This document shows, in pieces, positions 9,859 to 17,624 of a stretch of DNA of 64,000 nt; position 1 is the first letter of the stretch, and each line of letters begins with the position of its first letter. Source of the DNA: Sphingomonas sp. NBWT7 (lineage in GTDB: Bacteria > Pseudomonadota > Alphaproteobacteria > Sphingomonadales > Sphingomonadaceae). The stretch spans positions 519,501 through 583,500 of the forward strand of contig NZ_CP043639.1 in NCBI RefSeq assembly GCF_014217605.1, read 5' to 3'. The position numbers and the translations under genes were made by a program. Below the pieces are notes generated by a model. It was given only the letters and a program-made list of their open reading frames with translations. It had not been told where the DNA came from and did no database searches.

Positions 9859-10439
9859 ATGGCGTGCGGCTTGCCGGGAAGGCCGACCGCGCGCATGTCG
9901 CCGCGATGTTGGCGCGCGCGTTCGACGATGATCCCGCGATGCGCTGGATCATTCCTGACGCAGCGGAGCGAGCGCGCCGACTGCCGCGACTGTTCGCCAT
10001 CCTGTTCGACGAGGACGCCGCAGGGATGCGGCTGGTGGCGCCGCAGGCGCAGGCCGCAACGCTGTGGCGGGCGCCCGGCGGCGCGCGGACCAACGTGGTT
10101 CAGATCGCCCGCAACCTGTGGCCTTACTGGCGCGCGCTCGGCGCCAGTATTCCGCGTGCGCTTGCGCTGTCCGGGGCGATCGCGGCGCACATGCCGAGTG
10201 GTGCCTTCTGGTATCTGCACGTTGCGGGGTGCGACCCGGCGGCGCAGGGGCGGGGGCTGGGCGGGGAGGTAATCCGCGCCGGCCTGTCCCGCGTCGCAGG
10301 GCGCTTCCCGGTGTACCTCGAAACGGCGACCGAGAAGAACATCGGCCTCTATCAGCGATTCGGCTTCGTCGTCACCGATCGGTGGCAGGTCGGCAGCGAC
10401 GGGCCGACCTTCTGGTCGATGCTGCGACCGGCGGATTAG
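9855..10439 (+). CDS. GNAT-family N-acetyltransferase
   Basis: The chosen GTG start overlaps the antiporter stop (GTGA), indicating translational coupling; the product has 194 residues. The GNAT core shows YLHVAGCDPAAQGRGLGGEVIRAGL, the beta4-alpha3 acetyl-CoA pyrophosphate loop (Q/R-x-x-G-x-G/A as QGRGLGG), then PVYLETATEKNIGLYQRFGF, typical of the beta5-alpha4 region. N-terminal AFDDDPAMRWIIPD is common in this subfamily. The acceptor substrate is unknown. The 3' end overlaps the convergent MAPEG gene by three bases. Confidence 0.85.
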   Translation: MNGVRLAGKADRAHVAAMLARAFDDDPAMRWIIPDAAERARRLPRLFAILFDEDAAGMRLVAPQAQAATLWRAPGGARTNVVQIARNLWPYWRALGASIPRALALSGAIAAHMPSGAFWYLHVAGCDPAAQGRGLGGEVIRAGLSRVAGRFPVYLETATEKNIGLYQRFGFVVTDRWQVGSDGPTFWSMLRPAD

Positions 10440-10867
10440 AAGATCTGCATCATCGCGATCAGCGTCAACCCAATGAGGCACGCGCTGGACAGCAGGAATA
10501 GGATGAAGCGCGGCTTCACCTTGTTTACGGTCGCCTGCACCAGGCTGTGGGCGATGCGAATAAGCGTGTAGCCCCAGGCCAAGGCCACGCTGCCGACATG
10601 ATTTCCGGCACCGGCAAGCACCAGCGCGCCGCATATCGCGTAGAAGAGCGTCGGCTGTTCCATCAGGTGATTGTAGTTGTGCGCCTTCCACTGCGCGGCG
10701 GCGGGCAGCGAACGATCGGCGTCCGCCGCCTTGCTGCCGACCAGACTGCCCATGCTGATCCCTGCCTTGCGCAGCGCGGGCAGGCGTGTGATGAGCATCC
10801 AGCCGAGCATGACCAGGGTCCACGCAATCAGCGTGACGATGGGTTGAAGCAGCGCGGTCTTTGCCAT
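10436..10867 (-). CDS. MAPEG-family membrane protein
   Basis: The 143-residue protein has four predicted transmembrane helices (about 7-27, 73-92, 95-112, 120-140) and the MAPEG core HNYNHLMEQPTLFYAIC, where the E-x-x-x-Y/N-x-x-E type glutathione-site motif of eukaryotic members is partly retained. MAPEG proteins include glutathione transferases and leukotriene synthases; bacterial members have mostly undefined roles. The gene is single and convergent with the GNAT gene. Confidence 0.85.
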   Translation of the reverse strand: MAKTALLQPIVTLIAWTLVMLGWMLITRLPALRKAGISMGSLVGSKAADADRSLPAAAQWKAHNYNHLMEQPTLFYAICGALVLAGAGNHVGSVALAWGYTLIRIAHSLVQATVNKVKPRFILFLLSSACLIGLTLIAMMQIF

Positions 10868-10919
10868 GGCGACAGGCTAGCGCGCCCGCCGCCGCGTGTC
10901 AGGCGGATGTTTGCGGCAC

Positions 10920-10970
10920 AAGAAAGCCCTCCCGCAGCAGCGTCACCGAAGCGACGTGCCGAGGGAGGGC
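10920..10970 (-). terminator. Terminator of the deoxyhypusine-synthase-like gene
   Basis: GGGAGGGC (10963-10970) and GCCCTCCC (10926-10933) form an eight-pair outer stem; inside, six pairs close a TTCG tetraloop. On the minus strand TTTCTT follows the stem. It lies 26 bases after the gene's stop at 10996. Confidence 0.7.
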
Positions 10971-10995
10971 AATGGTTAAGCCCTGTTACGGCGGG

Positions 10996-12075
10996 TCAGG
11001 CGAACAGCTTCGCCCAGCCGCGCTTGGCGCGATCCTTCCAGTGGCCGCGGTGATAGGCGTCGGATGCCAGCAGCGGCATCACCGAGCCTGCTTCCGCAAA
11101 CACCATCTGCTCGATGCCGGTGTTCACCTTGCCCCACGACGCAGCTTCCTGCAGCGTCGAGGACGAGCAGGCGCCATCGCGCACGTCGGCGACGGTGATC
11201 TGCACCGCATACTTGTGCACCTCGACGTCCTCGTGACCGAGGATCTCGGCGCAGACGACGGTGTCCTGGATGAAGTTCTTCGGCACGCCGCCGCCGATCA
11301 TCAGAAGCCCGGTGGTGCCGGCCTCGATCTTGATCTGCGTCAGCTCGCGGAAATCGGCGATCGCGTCGAGCACCATGTACGGCTGGCCCGCCTTCGCGCG
11401 ATCGACCTGATGCTTCACCAGGCCGAAGCCGGCCGACGAATCGACGAACGCCGGGCAGAAGATCGGCACGTCATGCTCGTAAGCGAGCTTGACGAGGCTG
11501 TTGTCCTTCTTGCCGTGCTCGACGAGATACTTGCCCATCTCGCGAATGAAGGCGCGCGAGCTGTACGGCTTGGGTTCGAGCGACTCGGCGATCTTGTTGA
11601 TCGTGAAGTCACAGTCCTGCAGCTGCTCCTCATCGATGTAGGTGTCGTAGATGCGGTCGATATAGAGCGAGCGAAGCGTATCGTCGTCGGGCACCTCGAG
11701 CGCCTGATAGTGCTTGTGGCCGAGCCCCTCGAAGAAATCCATGTCGACGATCGTCGCGCCGGTCGCGACGATGCAGTCGACCATGTTGTTGCGGACGAGT
11801 TCGGCGTAGAGATCCATGCAACCGCCGGCGGAGGTCGAGCCGGCGATCACCAGCACGACGGTGCAGTCCTTGTCGGCCAGCATGTCGTTGTAGATTTTCG
11901 TCGCGCGGCCGAGATCGCGGCTGGTGAAGCTCATGTCGCTCATCGCGTCGACGATCGGTCGCGCGTCGAACGAGCGGATGTCGATGTGCTTGACCTGCTT
12001 CGACAGCAGTTCCGCCTTGCGCGTGTCGTTGATCGGCGCGTTGGCGCCCGCGGTCTTGTTGAGGGTGTCGGTCAT
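10996..12075 (-). CDS. Deoxyhypusine synthase-like protein, probable homospermidine synthase
   Basis: The 359-residue protein is a full-length member of the deoxyhypusine synthase fold: NAD-binding GSTSAGG region (80-86), GGGVPKNFIQ (261-270) and the active-site block DGACSSSTLQEAASWGK, whose lysine K316 matches the catalytic lysine that carries the aminobutyl group in eukaryotic and archaeal enzymes. Bacteria have no eIF5A, so the bacterial homologues are thought to move the aminobutyl group to putrescine, giving homospermidine. Compared with the human block, the second aspartate is Cys303 and the arginine/proline region differs, fitting a changed acceptor. ORF start: ATG with GGGAGC upstream. 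The ornithine decarboxylase gene lies 106 bases upstream on the same strand. Confidence 0.85.
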   Translation of the reverse strand: MTDTLNKTAGANAPINDTRKAELLSKQVKHIDIRSFDARPIVDAMSDMSFTSRDLGRATKIYNDMLADKDCTVVLVIAGSTSAGGCMDLYAELVRNNMVDCIVATGATIVDMDFFEGLGHKHYQALEVPDDDTLRSLYIDRIYDTYIDEEQLQDCDFTINKIAESLEPKPYSSRAFIREMGKYLVEHGKKDNSLVKLAYEHDVPIFCPAFVDSSAGFGLVKHQVDRAKAGQPYMVLDAIADFRELTQIKIEAGTTGLLMIGGGVPKNFIQDTVVCAEILGHEDVEVHKYAVQITVADVRDGACSSSTLQEAASWGKVNTGIEQMVFAEAGSVMPLLASDAYHRGHWKDRAKRGWAKLFA

Positions 12076-12181
12076 GGGTTGCTCCCGCATGATGGCACAC
12101 GTCGTTCGAAGGGGACGCGCTAACCCGTAACGCGGCGGCGCCCCGAGGAGCGCCGCCGGCTTTTTCAATGTCGGCCGCGCG

Positions 12182-13399
12182 TTACAGCGTGACGACGTTG
12201 GACGCGGCCTCGCGTTCCACATCGGTGTACATCGACACCATCGGCTCGTCCGCGACGATCACCGTCTCGTCCGATCCGAAGCCGTTGAAGGCGGTGCGCA
12301 TCGCCGAGCCGTAGGCGCCGAGCATGCCGATCTCGAAATAGTCGCTGGTCTGGATATCGGCCGGCAGCAGGAACGGGCCCTGCATATGGTCGATATCGTC
12401 GCAGGTCGGCCCGTAGAACGAGAAGGGGTGATCGCGCACGGTCGACTCCGGCTCGCGCAGCAGCGCAACCGGAAAGCGCCAGCCGATGTGCGCCGCGTCG
12501 AACAGCGCGCCGTACGCGCCATCGTTGATGTACAGCTCGTTGCCGCGGCGCTTCTCAACGCGCACGACGATGCTGCTGTATTCGGCGCACAGCGCACGAC
12601 CGGGCTCGGCCGAATAGCTGATCGGCAGGCTCTCGAACGCGCGGTGAATCGTCTCGAAATAGCGCTCGAGCGGGGGCGGCTCCATGCCCGGATAGGACGA
12701 GGGAAACCCGCCGCCGACGTCGATCACGTCAACCGTCACCGCCGCCTCGACGATCGCCGCGCGCACGCGCTCCATCGCATCGGCGTAGGCGTCAGGCGTC
12801 ATCGCCTGGCTGCCGACGTGGAAGCAGATGCCGAGCGCGTCGGCCGCCTGCCGGGCGGCGAACAGCAACGGCTTCGCCTCGTGCGGCGCGACGCCGAACT
12901 TCGATGCGAGGCTGAGCTTCGAGTGTTCCGACGACACGCGCAGGCGAACGCAGAGCGTCAGGTCCGCCGCGTTGCGCGTCGCGCGCATGATTTTCTCGAG
13001 CTCCTCGAGCGAATCGAGGCTGAAGGTGCGCACGCCATGCGTGAAATACGCCTCGGCGATCGCTTCCTCGGCTTTCACCGGGTGCATAAAGCACAAGGTG
13101 GCGTCGGGCAGCGTGCGCGCGACGAGCCGCACCTCGGCAATCGAGGCGACGTCGTAGTGCGTGATGCCGTTATCCCACAGGATCCGGATCAGCTCGGGCG
13201 AAGGATTGGCCTTGACGGCATACATCGACCGGCCCGGGAACTTCTCCACGAAGAACCGGGCGGCGCGTGCCGCGGCGTGCGGACGCACGAGCGTGACCGG
13301 CTGGACCGGCTTGCCCTGTGCGATGTCGATGGCGCCCGAAACGGTCGGGACGTCGGTCGAGAGGGGCGCTAGCCCCAGCGCGCGATGATCCTGGTGCAA
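12182..13399 (-). CDS. speC: Ornithine decarboxylase, PLP-dependent fold type III
   Basis: The enzyme converts ornithine to putrescine. Starting at TTG (13399) it has 405 residues: PLP lysine K63 in YAVKANP, HVGSQ (194-198), glycine loop VGGGFPSS, EPGR (265-268), and the Cys333-Asp334 pair in YGPTCDDID that completes the dimer active site in eukaryotic-type ornithine decarboxylases. The specificity segment SLASKFGVA fits ornithine rather than diaminopimelate. TTG is preferred because GGAGG lies nine bases upstream and homology begins there; an in-frame ATG at 13477 lacks a ribosome site and falls inside the structured leader. Product likely feeds the downstream homospermidine synthase candidate. 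Confidence 0.88.
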   Translation of the reverse strand: MHQDHRALGLAPLSTDVPTVSGAIDIAQGKPVQPVTLVRPHAAARAARFFVEKFPGRSMYAVKANPSPELIRILWDNGITHYDVASIAEVRLVARTLPDATLCFMHPVKAEEAIAEAYFTHGVRTFSLDSLEELEKIMRATRNAADLTLCVRLRVSSEHSKLSLASKFGVAPHEAKPLLFAARQAADALGICFHVGSQAMTPDAYADAMERVRAAIVEAAVTVDVIDVGGGFPSSYPGMEPPPLERYFETIHRAFESLPISYSAEPGRALCAEYSSIVVRVEKRRGNELYINDGAYGALFDAAHIGWRFPVALLREPESTVRDHPFSFYGPTCDDIDHMQGPFLLPADIQTSDYFEIGMLGAYGSAMRTAFNGFGSDETVIVADEPMVSMYTDVEREAASNVVTL

Positions 13400-13487
13400 T
13401 TCAAGGGACCTCCAATGCCAGAGGGCAAGCCCCCGGTCTTCAGTTGCGAAAACACTGCCTTGCGGTGGAAGTCCCATGGGGCAGCGG
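13400..13487 (-). ncRNA. Structured leader resembling the speF RNA motif
   Basis: Between a plausible promoter and the ornithine decarboxylase start lies an 88-base leader with nested pairing. GACC (13435-13438) can pair with the GGTC that follows GGAGG (13407-13410), partly enclosing the ribosome site. Inside is a G-rich hairpin closed by a CTTG loop, and upstream a CAGT/ACTG hairpin with TTTTCGC in the loop. The order AAGACCGGGGGC then GGAGGTCC, directly before an alphaproteobacterial ornithine decarboxylase, matches my memory of the Rfam speF motif. This is recall, not a covariance search. Confidence 0.5.
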
Positions 13488-13493
13488 AGGCGC

Positions 13494-13522
13494 GAGTTAG
13501 GGTCCGCGAAGGTGCATGTAAA
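13494..13522 (-). promoter_or_regulatory. Possible promoter of the ornithine decarboxylase leader
   Basis: On the minus strand TTTACA (13517-13522) and TAACTC (13494-13499) are 17 bases apart. Transcription would begin near 13487, giving exactly the structured leader. The -10 match is poor. Confidence 0.35.
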
Positions 13523-13560
13523 GGGTTTTTGATACCGTGCCCTTGGCGCTAGGATGAGAT

Positions 13561-14526
13561 GTGACGATTATACGACAGCCGACCCGCGCCGGGGTGCGCG
13601 ACGCCGCCGCCAAGGTAGCCGCGATCCTGCCGCCGACGCCGCTTTTCACCGCCGAGATCCACGGCAGAACCGTAGCGTTGAAGGCGGAATCGCTGCAGCC
13701 GATCGGCGCATTCAAGATCCGCGGCGCGTGGCATCGGCTGACCGCGCTCGACGAGGCGGCGCGCCGGCGCGGGGTGGTCGCTTTCTCGAGCGGCAACCAT
13801 GCGCAGGGCGTCGCCTGGGCGGCGCGGCGGCTCGGCATGGCGGCGACGATCGTCATGCCGGCCGATGCGCCGCGCGCGAAGGTGGAGGGCACGTTGGCGC
13901 TCGGCGCCGAGGTCGTGAGCTACGACCGCGAGCGCGAATCGCGCGAGCAGATCGCAGCGCGGCTCGCGAAAGCGCGCGGCGCGACACTGGTGCCGAGCTT
14001 CGACGATCCGTGGATCATCGAGGGGCAGGGATCGACCGGGGTCGAGGCCGCCGCGCAGATGCAGGAGGCTGGTCTGGGGCAACCGACGCGTGTGATCGTG
14101 CCGTGCGGCGGCGGCGGGCTCGCGGCAGGGATCGCGCTGGCGCTGCCGGACGCCGCGATCACCGTCGTCGAGCCCGAGGGCTGGGACGACATGCGTCGCA
14201 GTCTGGAGGCGAGCTGCATCGAGCCGGTGGGAGACTCGCCGCCGCCGACCGCGTGCGACGCGCTGCAGACCAAGATCGTGTCGCCGCTGACGTTCGACGT
14301 CCTTTCACGGCGTGATGCGACGGGGGTGGCCGTCAGCGAGAAGCAGATCGCCGCGGCGCAGCGCTGGGCGGCGGAGACGCTGCGGCTGGTGGTGGAGCCG
14401 GGGGGCGCGGTGGCGCTCGCCGCGGTGCTGTCGGGCGCGGTGCCGGTTGCCGACGGGACGCTTGTCATCCTGTCGGGCGGAAACGTCGATATCGCCGCCT
14501 ATGCGCGTGCGATCGCGACGCGCTAG
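13561..14526 (+). CDS. Threonine/serine dehydratase family PLP enzyme
   Basis: The 321-residue fold-type II PLP enzyme shows the Schiff-base lysine K52 in QPIGAFKIRGA, the phosphate/carboxylate loop SSGNHAQG (about 76-83), the glycine-rich PLP phosphate loop CGGGGLAAG (about 181-189) and the serine-rich LSGGNVD end. There is no ACT regulatory domain, so this is the short catabolic/IlvA-like or serine racemase-like form. It likely deaminates threonine to 2-oxobutyrate or serine to pyruvate. Start is GTG with AGGATGAG upstream; the gene diverges from the ornithine decarboxylase transcript. Confidence 0.87.
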   Translation: MTIIRQPTRAGVRDAAAKVAAILPPTPLFTAEIHGRTVALKAESLQPIGAFKIRGAWHRLTALDEAARRRGVVAFSSGNHAQGVAWAARRLGMAATIVMPADAPRAKVEGTLALGAEVVSYDRERESREQIAARLAKARGATLVPSFDDPWIIEGQGSTGVEAAAQMQEAGLGQPTRVIVPCGGGGLAAGIALALPDAAITVVEPEGWDDMRRSLEASCIEPVGDSPPPTACDALQTKIVSPLTFDVLSRRDATGVAVSEKQIAAAQRWAAETLRLVVEPGGAVALAAVLSGAVPVADGTLVILSGGNVDIAAYARAIATR

Positions 14527-14535
14527 GGCGAAGCC

Positions 14536-14715
14536 ATGAACGACGCTTACACCGGCATCGCCGCCGCCGCCCCCGCGATCGCGATGATCGCCGCCTTCGC
14601 CTGCGCGATCGGCGGCGGCTGGATGATCGTGTCGCGGCGTGATGCGCGGAAGGGCTGGCTGCTGATCGTGATGGCGACGGTGCTTGTTGGCAACGTCGCC
14701 ATCTGGAACCTGTGA
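14536..14715 (+). CDS. Small two-helix membrane protein
   Basis: A 59-residue frame begins nine bases after the dehydratase stop, with GGGCGAAG as a possible ribosome site. It encodes MNDAYTGIAAAAPAIAMIAA, a first hydrophobic helix (about 8-32), a basic turn SRRDARKG and a second helix (41-57), ending WNL. No family recognised. The positive turn suggests both termini face the periplasm. It was probably missed by size filters; its compact membrane topology and tight spacing argue that it is real. Confidence 0.65.
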   Translation: MNDAYTGIAAAAPAIAMIAAFACAIGGGWMIVSRRDARKGWLLIVMATVLVGNVAIWNL

Positions 14716-14728
14716 ACCGGCGTAGGCG

Positions 14729-15385
14729 TCAGCGGATCGGCGAGTTCGGGTCGAGCCGCATGTCGAGGTAATTATCCACCGACTTCATCAGGTCGTCCAT
14801 CTCGTGCTCGAAGAAATGGTTCGCGCGCGGGATCGTGTCGTGATGGATGGTAATGTGCTTCTGCGTGCGCAGCTTGTCGACCAGCTTCTGTGTCGCGGGC
14901 GGCGTCGCCACCTCGTCCTCGGCGCCCTGAATGATGATGCCCGACGAGGGGCAGGGCGCGAGAAAGGTGAAGTCGTAGAGGTTGGCGGGCGGCGCGACCG
15001 AGATGAAGCCGCGGATCTCGGGGCGGCGCATCAACAGCTGCATCCCGATCCAAGCGCCGAAGCTGAAGCCGGCGATCCACGTCGTCGATGCTTCGGGGTG
15101 GAAGCTCTGTACCCAGTCGAGCGCGCTCGCCGCGTCGGAGAGTTCGCCGACGCCGTTGTCGAACGTGCCCTGGCTTTTGCCCACGCCGCGGAAGTTGAAG
15201 CGCAAGGTGGCGAAGCCGCGGCGCTGGAAGGTCTTGTAGAGCGCCTGGACGATATGATTGTTCATCGTGCCGCCCGCCGTCGGGTGCGGATGAAGGATCA
15301 TCGCGACCGGCGCGCGTGGCTTCGGGGCGGGGGCGAAACGCCCTTCGAGACGGCCTTCGGGGCCGGGAAAGATCACTTCGGGCAT
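14729..15385 (-). CDS. Alpha/beta hydrolase (COG2945-like)
   Basis: The 218-residue protein has the alpha/beta-hydrolase fold: oxyanion-side ILHPHPTAGGTMNN, LRFNFRGVGKSQG, nucleophile S108 in the GFSFG elbow, acidic residue in QGAEDEVA (about 156-157) and H190 in PRANHFFEH. This is the small COG2945 group of predicted hydrolases or dienelactone-like esterases; substrate unknown. Start ATG chosen with AAGAG upstream. It is divergent from the cysteine desulfurase operon, 86 bases away, and so could share a regulatory region with it. Confidence 0.86.
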   Translation of the reverse strand: MPEVIFPGPEGRLEGRFAPAPKPRAPVAMILHPHPTAGGTMNNHIVQALYKTFQRRGFATLRFNFRGVGKSQGTFDNGVGELSDAASALDWVQSFHPEASTTWIAGFSFGAWIGMQLLMRRPEIRGFISVAPPANLYDFTFLAPCPSSGIIIQGAEDEVATPPATQKLVDKLRTQKHITIHHDTIPRANHFFEHEMDDLMKSVDNYLDMRLDPNSPIR

Positions 15386-15471
15386 CGATACTCTTGTCGT
15401 TTTGCGCACGCCGGATGTGGCGCGGGAACTGCGGGACTATATAGGACGGGCTTTCGTTTAGGGAACGACTT

Positions 15472-16545
15472 TTGCCCGACCGGCTCTATCTCGATCATGC
15501 CGCGACCACGCCGATGACCGCCGCGGCACGTGCCGCGATGGCGCACGGCATCGATCTGTGGGCGAACCCGTCGTCGCCGCACCAGGAGGGCCGTGCAGCA
15601 CGTGCGGCGCTCGAACAGGCGCGTGCGGCGATCGGTAGAGCCTATGGCTGGGAGCACGAGGTGCTGCTGACGAGCGGGGCGAGCGAATCGCTTGCGATTG
15701 CGCTGGGCCGCGCGATCGTGACGCGGCAACTCGTGTCGGCGGTCGAGCACGATGCTGCGATCCGAGCCGCGAGCGACGCGGCGGCGACGGTGCCGGTTGG
15801 GGCGGACGGAATCGTTGATTGCGCGTCGCTCGAGGCGGCGCTCACCGCGCAGGCCGGTGCGCGAACGCTCGTCTGCGTGCAGTGGTGCAACAGCGAGACC
15901 GGTGTGCGCCAGCCGATCGCTGCGATCGCGCGCATCGTTCATGCCGCAGGCGGCCTGCTGCTGGTCGACGCGGCGCAGATGCCTTCGTCGGCGGAACTGG
16001 CGGACCATGCCGACTTCGTCGCACTCTCGGCCCACAAGCGCGGCGGGCCGCCGGGGATCGGCGCGTTGCTGGTGCGCGATCTTGCTACGCTGCACCCGAC
16101 CGGCGGGCAGGAACGCGGTTATCGGCCGGGTACCGAGAATCTCCCCGCCACGCTCGGCTATGCCGCCGCGCTCGCCGAGCTCGAACCTGATCATGCCGAC
16201 TTGCGCGCGCGGCTCGACGACGCGATCCGGCGGTCGGGCGGCAGCGTGGTCGCCGATGGCTCCCCGCGTCACCCGGCGATCGCCAGCTACCGCCTTCCGG
16301 GTACGCCGGCGAGCGCGCAGCTCATCCGGCTCGACCTCGCAGGGATCGCAGTATCGGCCGGCAGCGCGTGCGCGAGCGGCAGTCTGAAGCCGAGCCATGT
16401 GCTGCGCGCGATGGGGTGGAGCGAGGAGGCGACGCGCGAGGTCATCCGGGTGAGCTTGGGCCGCACGACGAGCGCCGCCGACGTCGACCGCTTCATCGTC
16501 GCGTGGCGCGACATGGCGCGTGCCGTCCGATCGCTCGCCGCATGA
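15472..16545 (+). CDS. Cysteine desulfurase family protein 1
   Basis: The 357-residue class V aminotransferase-fold enzyme starts at TTG with AGGGAA upstream (MPDRLYLDHAATTPM). It has the HA motif in VEHDAA, Schiff-base lysine K189 in SAHKRGG, the REGYRPGTEN-like segment ERGYRPGTENL and the active Cys300 in GSACASGSLKPSHVL. The enzyme should remove sulfur from cysteine as a persulfide for Fe-S cluster or tRNA thiolation. It overlaps the next desulfurase gene (ATGA). Its body is more divergent from IscS/NifS than the second copy, for example CVQWCNSETGV where VNNEIGV is usual. Confidence 0.88.
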   Translation: MPDRLYLDHAATTPMTAAARAAMAHGIDLWANPSSPHQEGRAARAALEQARAAIGRAYGWEHEVLLTSGASESLAIALGRAIVTRQLVSAVEHDAAIRAASDAAATVPVGADGIVDCASLEAALTAQAGARTLVCVQWCNSETGVRQPIAAIARIVHAAGGLLLVDAAQMPSSAELADHADFVALSAHKRGGPPGIGALLVRDLATLHPTGGQERGYRPGTENLPATLGYAAALAELEPDHADLRARLDDAIRRSGGSVVADGSPRHPAIASYRLPGTPASAQLIRLDLAGIAVSAGSACASGSLKPSHVLRAMGWSEEATREVIRVSLGRTTSAADVDRFIVAWRDMARAVRSLAA

Positions 16546-17624
16546 TCTACCTCGATTACCAGGCGACGACGCCGCTCGCGCCCGAGGCGTTCGACGCGAT
16601 GGTGCCGTGGTTGCGCGACCATTTCGCCAATCCGCACTCGCCGAGCCGCATCGGCCGTGCGGCCAAGGCTGCGATCGAGGTGGCGCGAGACCAGGTGGCG
16701 GCGCTGCTTCCCCCCGGGGGACGAGTCGTCTTCACCAGCGGCGCGACCGAGGCGCTCAACTGGGCGATCAAGGGAACGCGCGGGTCGATCGTGTCGATCG
16801 CGAGCGAACATGCCGCGGTGATCGACACGCTGCGTGCCGAGGGCGCCGCCGGGCGCGAGGTAACGGTGCTGCCGGTGCGCCCCGACGGTCGACTCGACTT
16901 GTGGGTGGCGCGACGCGTGCTGGGGCAGGGGGCAGGCCTGCTCGCCGCGATGCTGGTCAACAACGAGATTGGCGTGACGCAGCCGATCCGCGAACTCGCC
17001 AGCCGCGCGCGGTCGGTCGGCGCGCTGGTGTTGTGCGATGCGGTGCAGGGTTTCGGCCGCGTGCCGATTCCCGAGCAATGCGACCTGATCGCGGTGTCGG
17101 CGCACAAGATCCACGGACCCAAGGGGATCGGCGCTTTGTGGATCCGCGACGGCGTGACGCTCGCGCCGCTGCTGCACGGCGGCGACCAGGAGGACGGGCG
17201 CTCGGGTACGCTGAGCCCGGCGCTGTGCGTCGGGTTCGGCGTCGCCGCGCGGCTGATGGCCGAACGACAGGACGCGGACCGGGCGCATGTTGGGCGGTTA
17301 TGGGATATCGCGACCGAGCGGCTGCACGGCTGGACGCTCAACGGATCGGCAGAGCACCGCTACCACGGAAACGTCAACGTGCGGCGCGCGCGGCTCGACG
17401 TGAACCGATTGATGAGTGATTGCCGCGAGATTGCCTTCTCGGCCGGATCGGCCTGTGCCAGCGGATCGGGGCGGCCGAGCCATGTTCTGAAGGCGATCGG
17501 CCTGCTCGATGCCGAGGCGCGCGCCTCGATCCGGCTCGGGTTCGGCCGCTATACCAGCGAAGCGGAGTTGCGCGCCGGGCTCGACCAGATCGTCGATGCG
17601 GCGGATCATCAGGTCGGGCGATGA
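16542..17624 (+). CDS. Cysteine desulfurase family protein 2
   Basis: The second desulfurase has 360 residues: MIYLDYQATTPLAPEAF, the histidine in SEHAAVID, LVNNEIGV, Schiff-base lysine K189 in SAHKIHGPKGIGALW and Cys305 in SAGSACASGSGRPSHVL. It is closer to classical NifS/IscS than copy 1, but its SGTLSPALCVGFG segment departs from the usual SGTENVPGIVGFG. It overlaps both neighbours by four bases, so copy 1, copy 2 and the ferredoxin are one coupled unit. No IscU or SufBCD genes are adjacent. Confidence 0.9.
   Translation: MIYLDYQATTPLAPEAFDAMVPWLRDHFANPHSPSRIGRAAKAAIEVARDQVAALLPPGGRVVFTSGATEALNWAIKGTRGSIVSIASEHAAVIDTLRAEGAAGREVTVLPVRPDGRLDLWVARRVLGQGAGLLAAMLVNNEIGVTQPIRELASRARSVGALVLCDAVQGFGRVPIPEQCDLIAVSAHKIHGPKGIGALWIRDGVTLAPLLHGGDQEDGRSGTLSPALCVGFGVAARLMAERQDADRAHVGRLWDIATERLHGWTLNGSAEHRYHGNVNVRRARLDVNRLMSDCREIAFSAGSACASGSGRPSHVLKAIGLLDAEARASIRLGFGRYTSEAELRAGLDQIVDAADHQVGR

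Noticed and set aside
13400..13477. ATG at 13477 as the ornithine decarboxylase start (MGLPPQG...)
   Set aside because: No ribosome site, no homology in the extra residues and it overlaps the structured leader; TTG at 13399 has GGAGG at good spacing.
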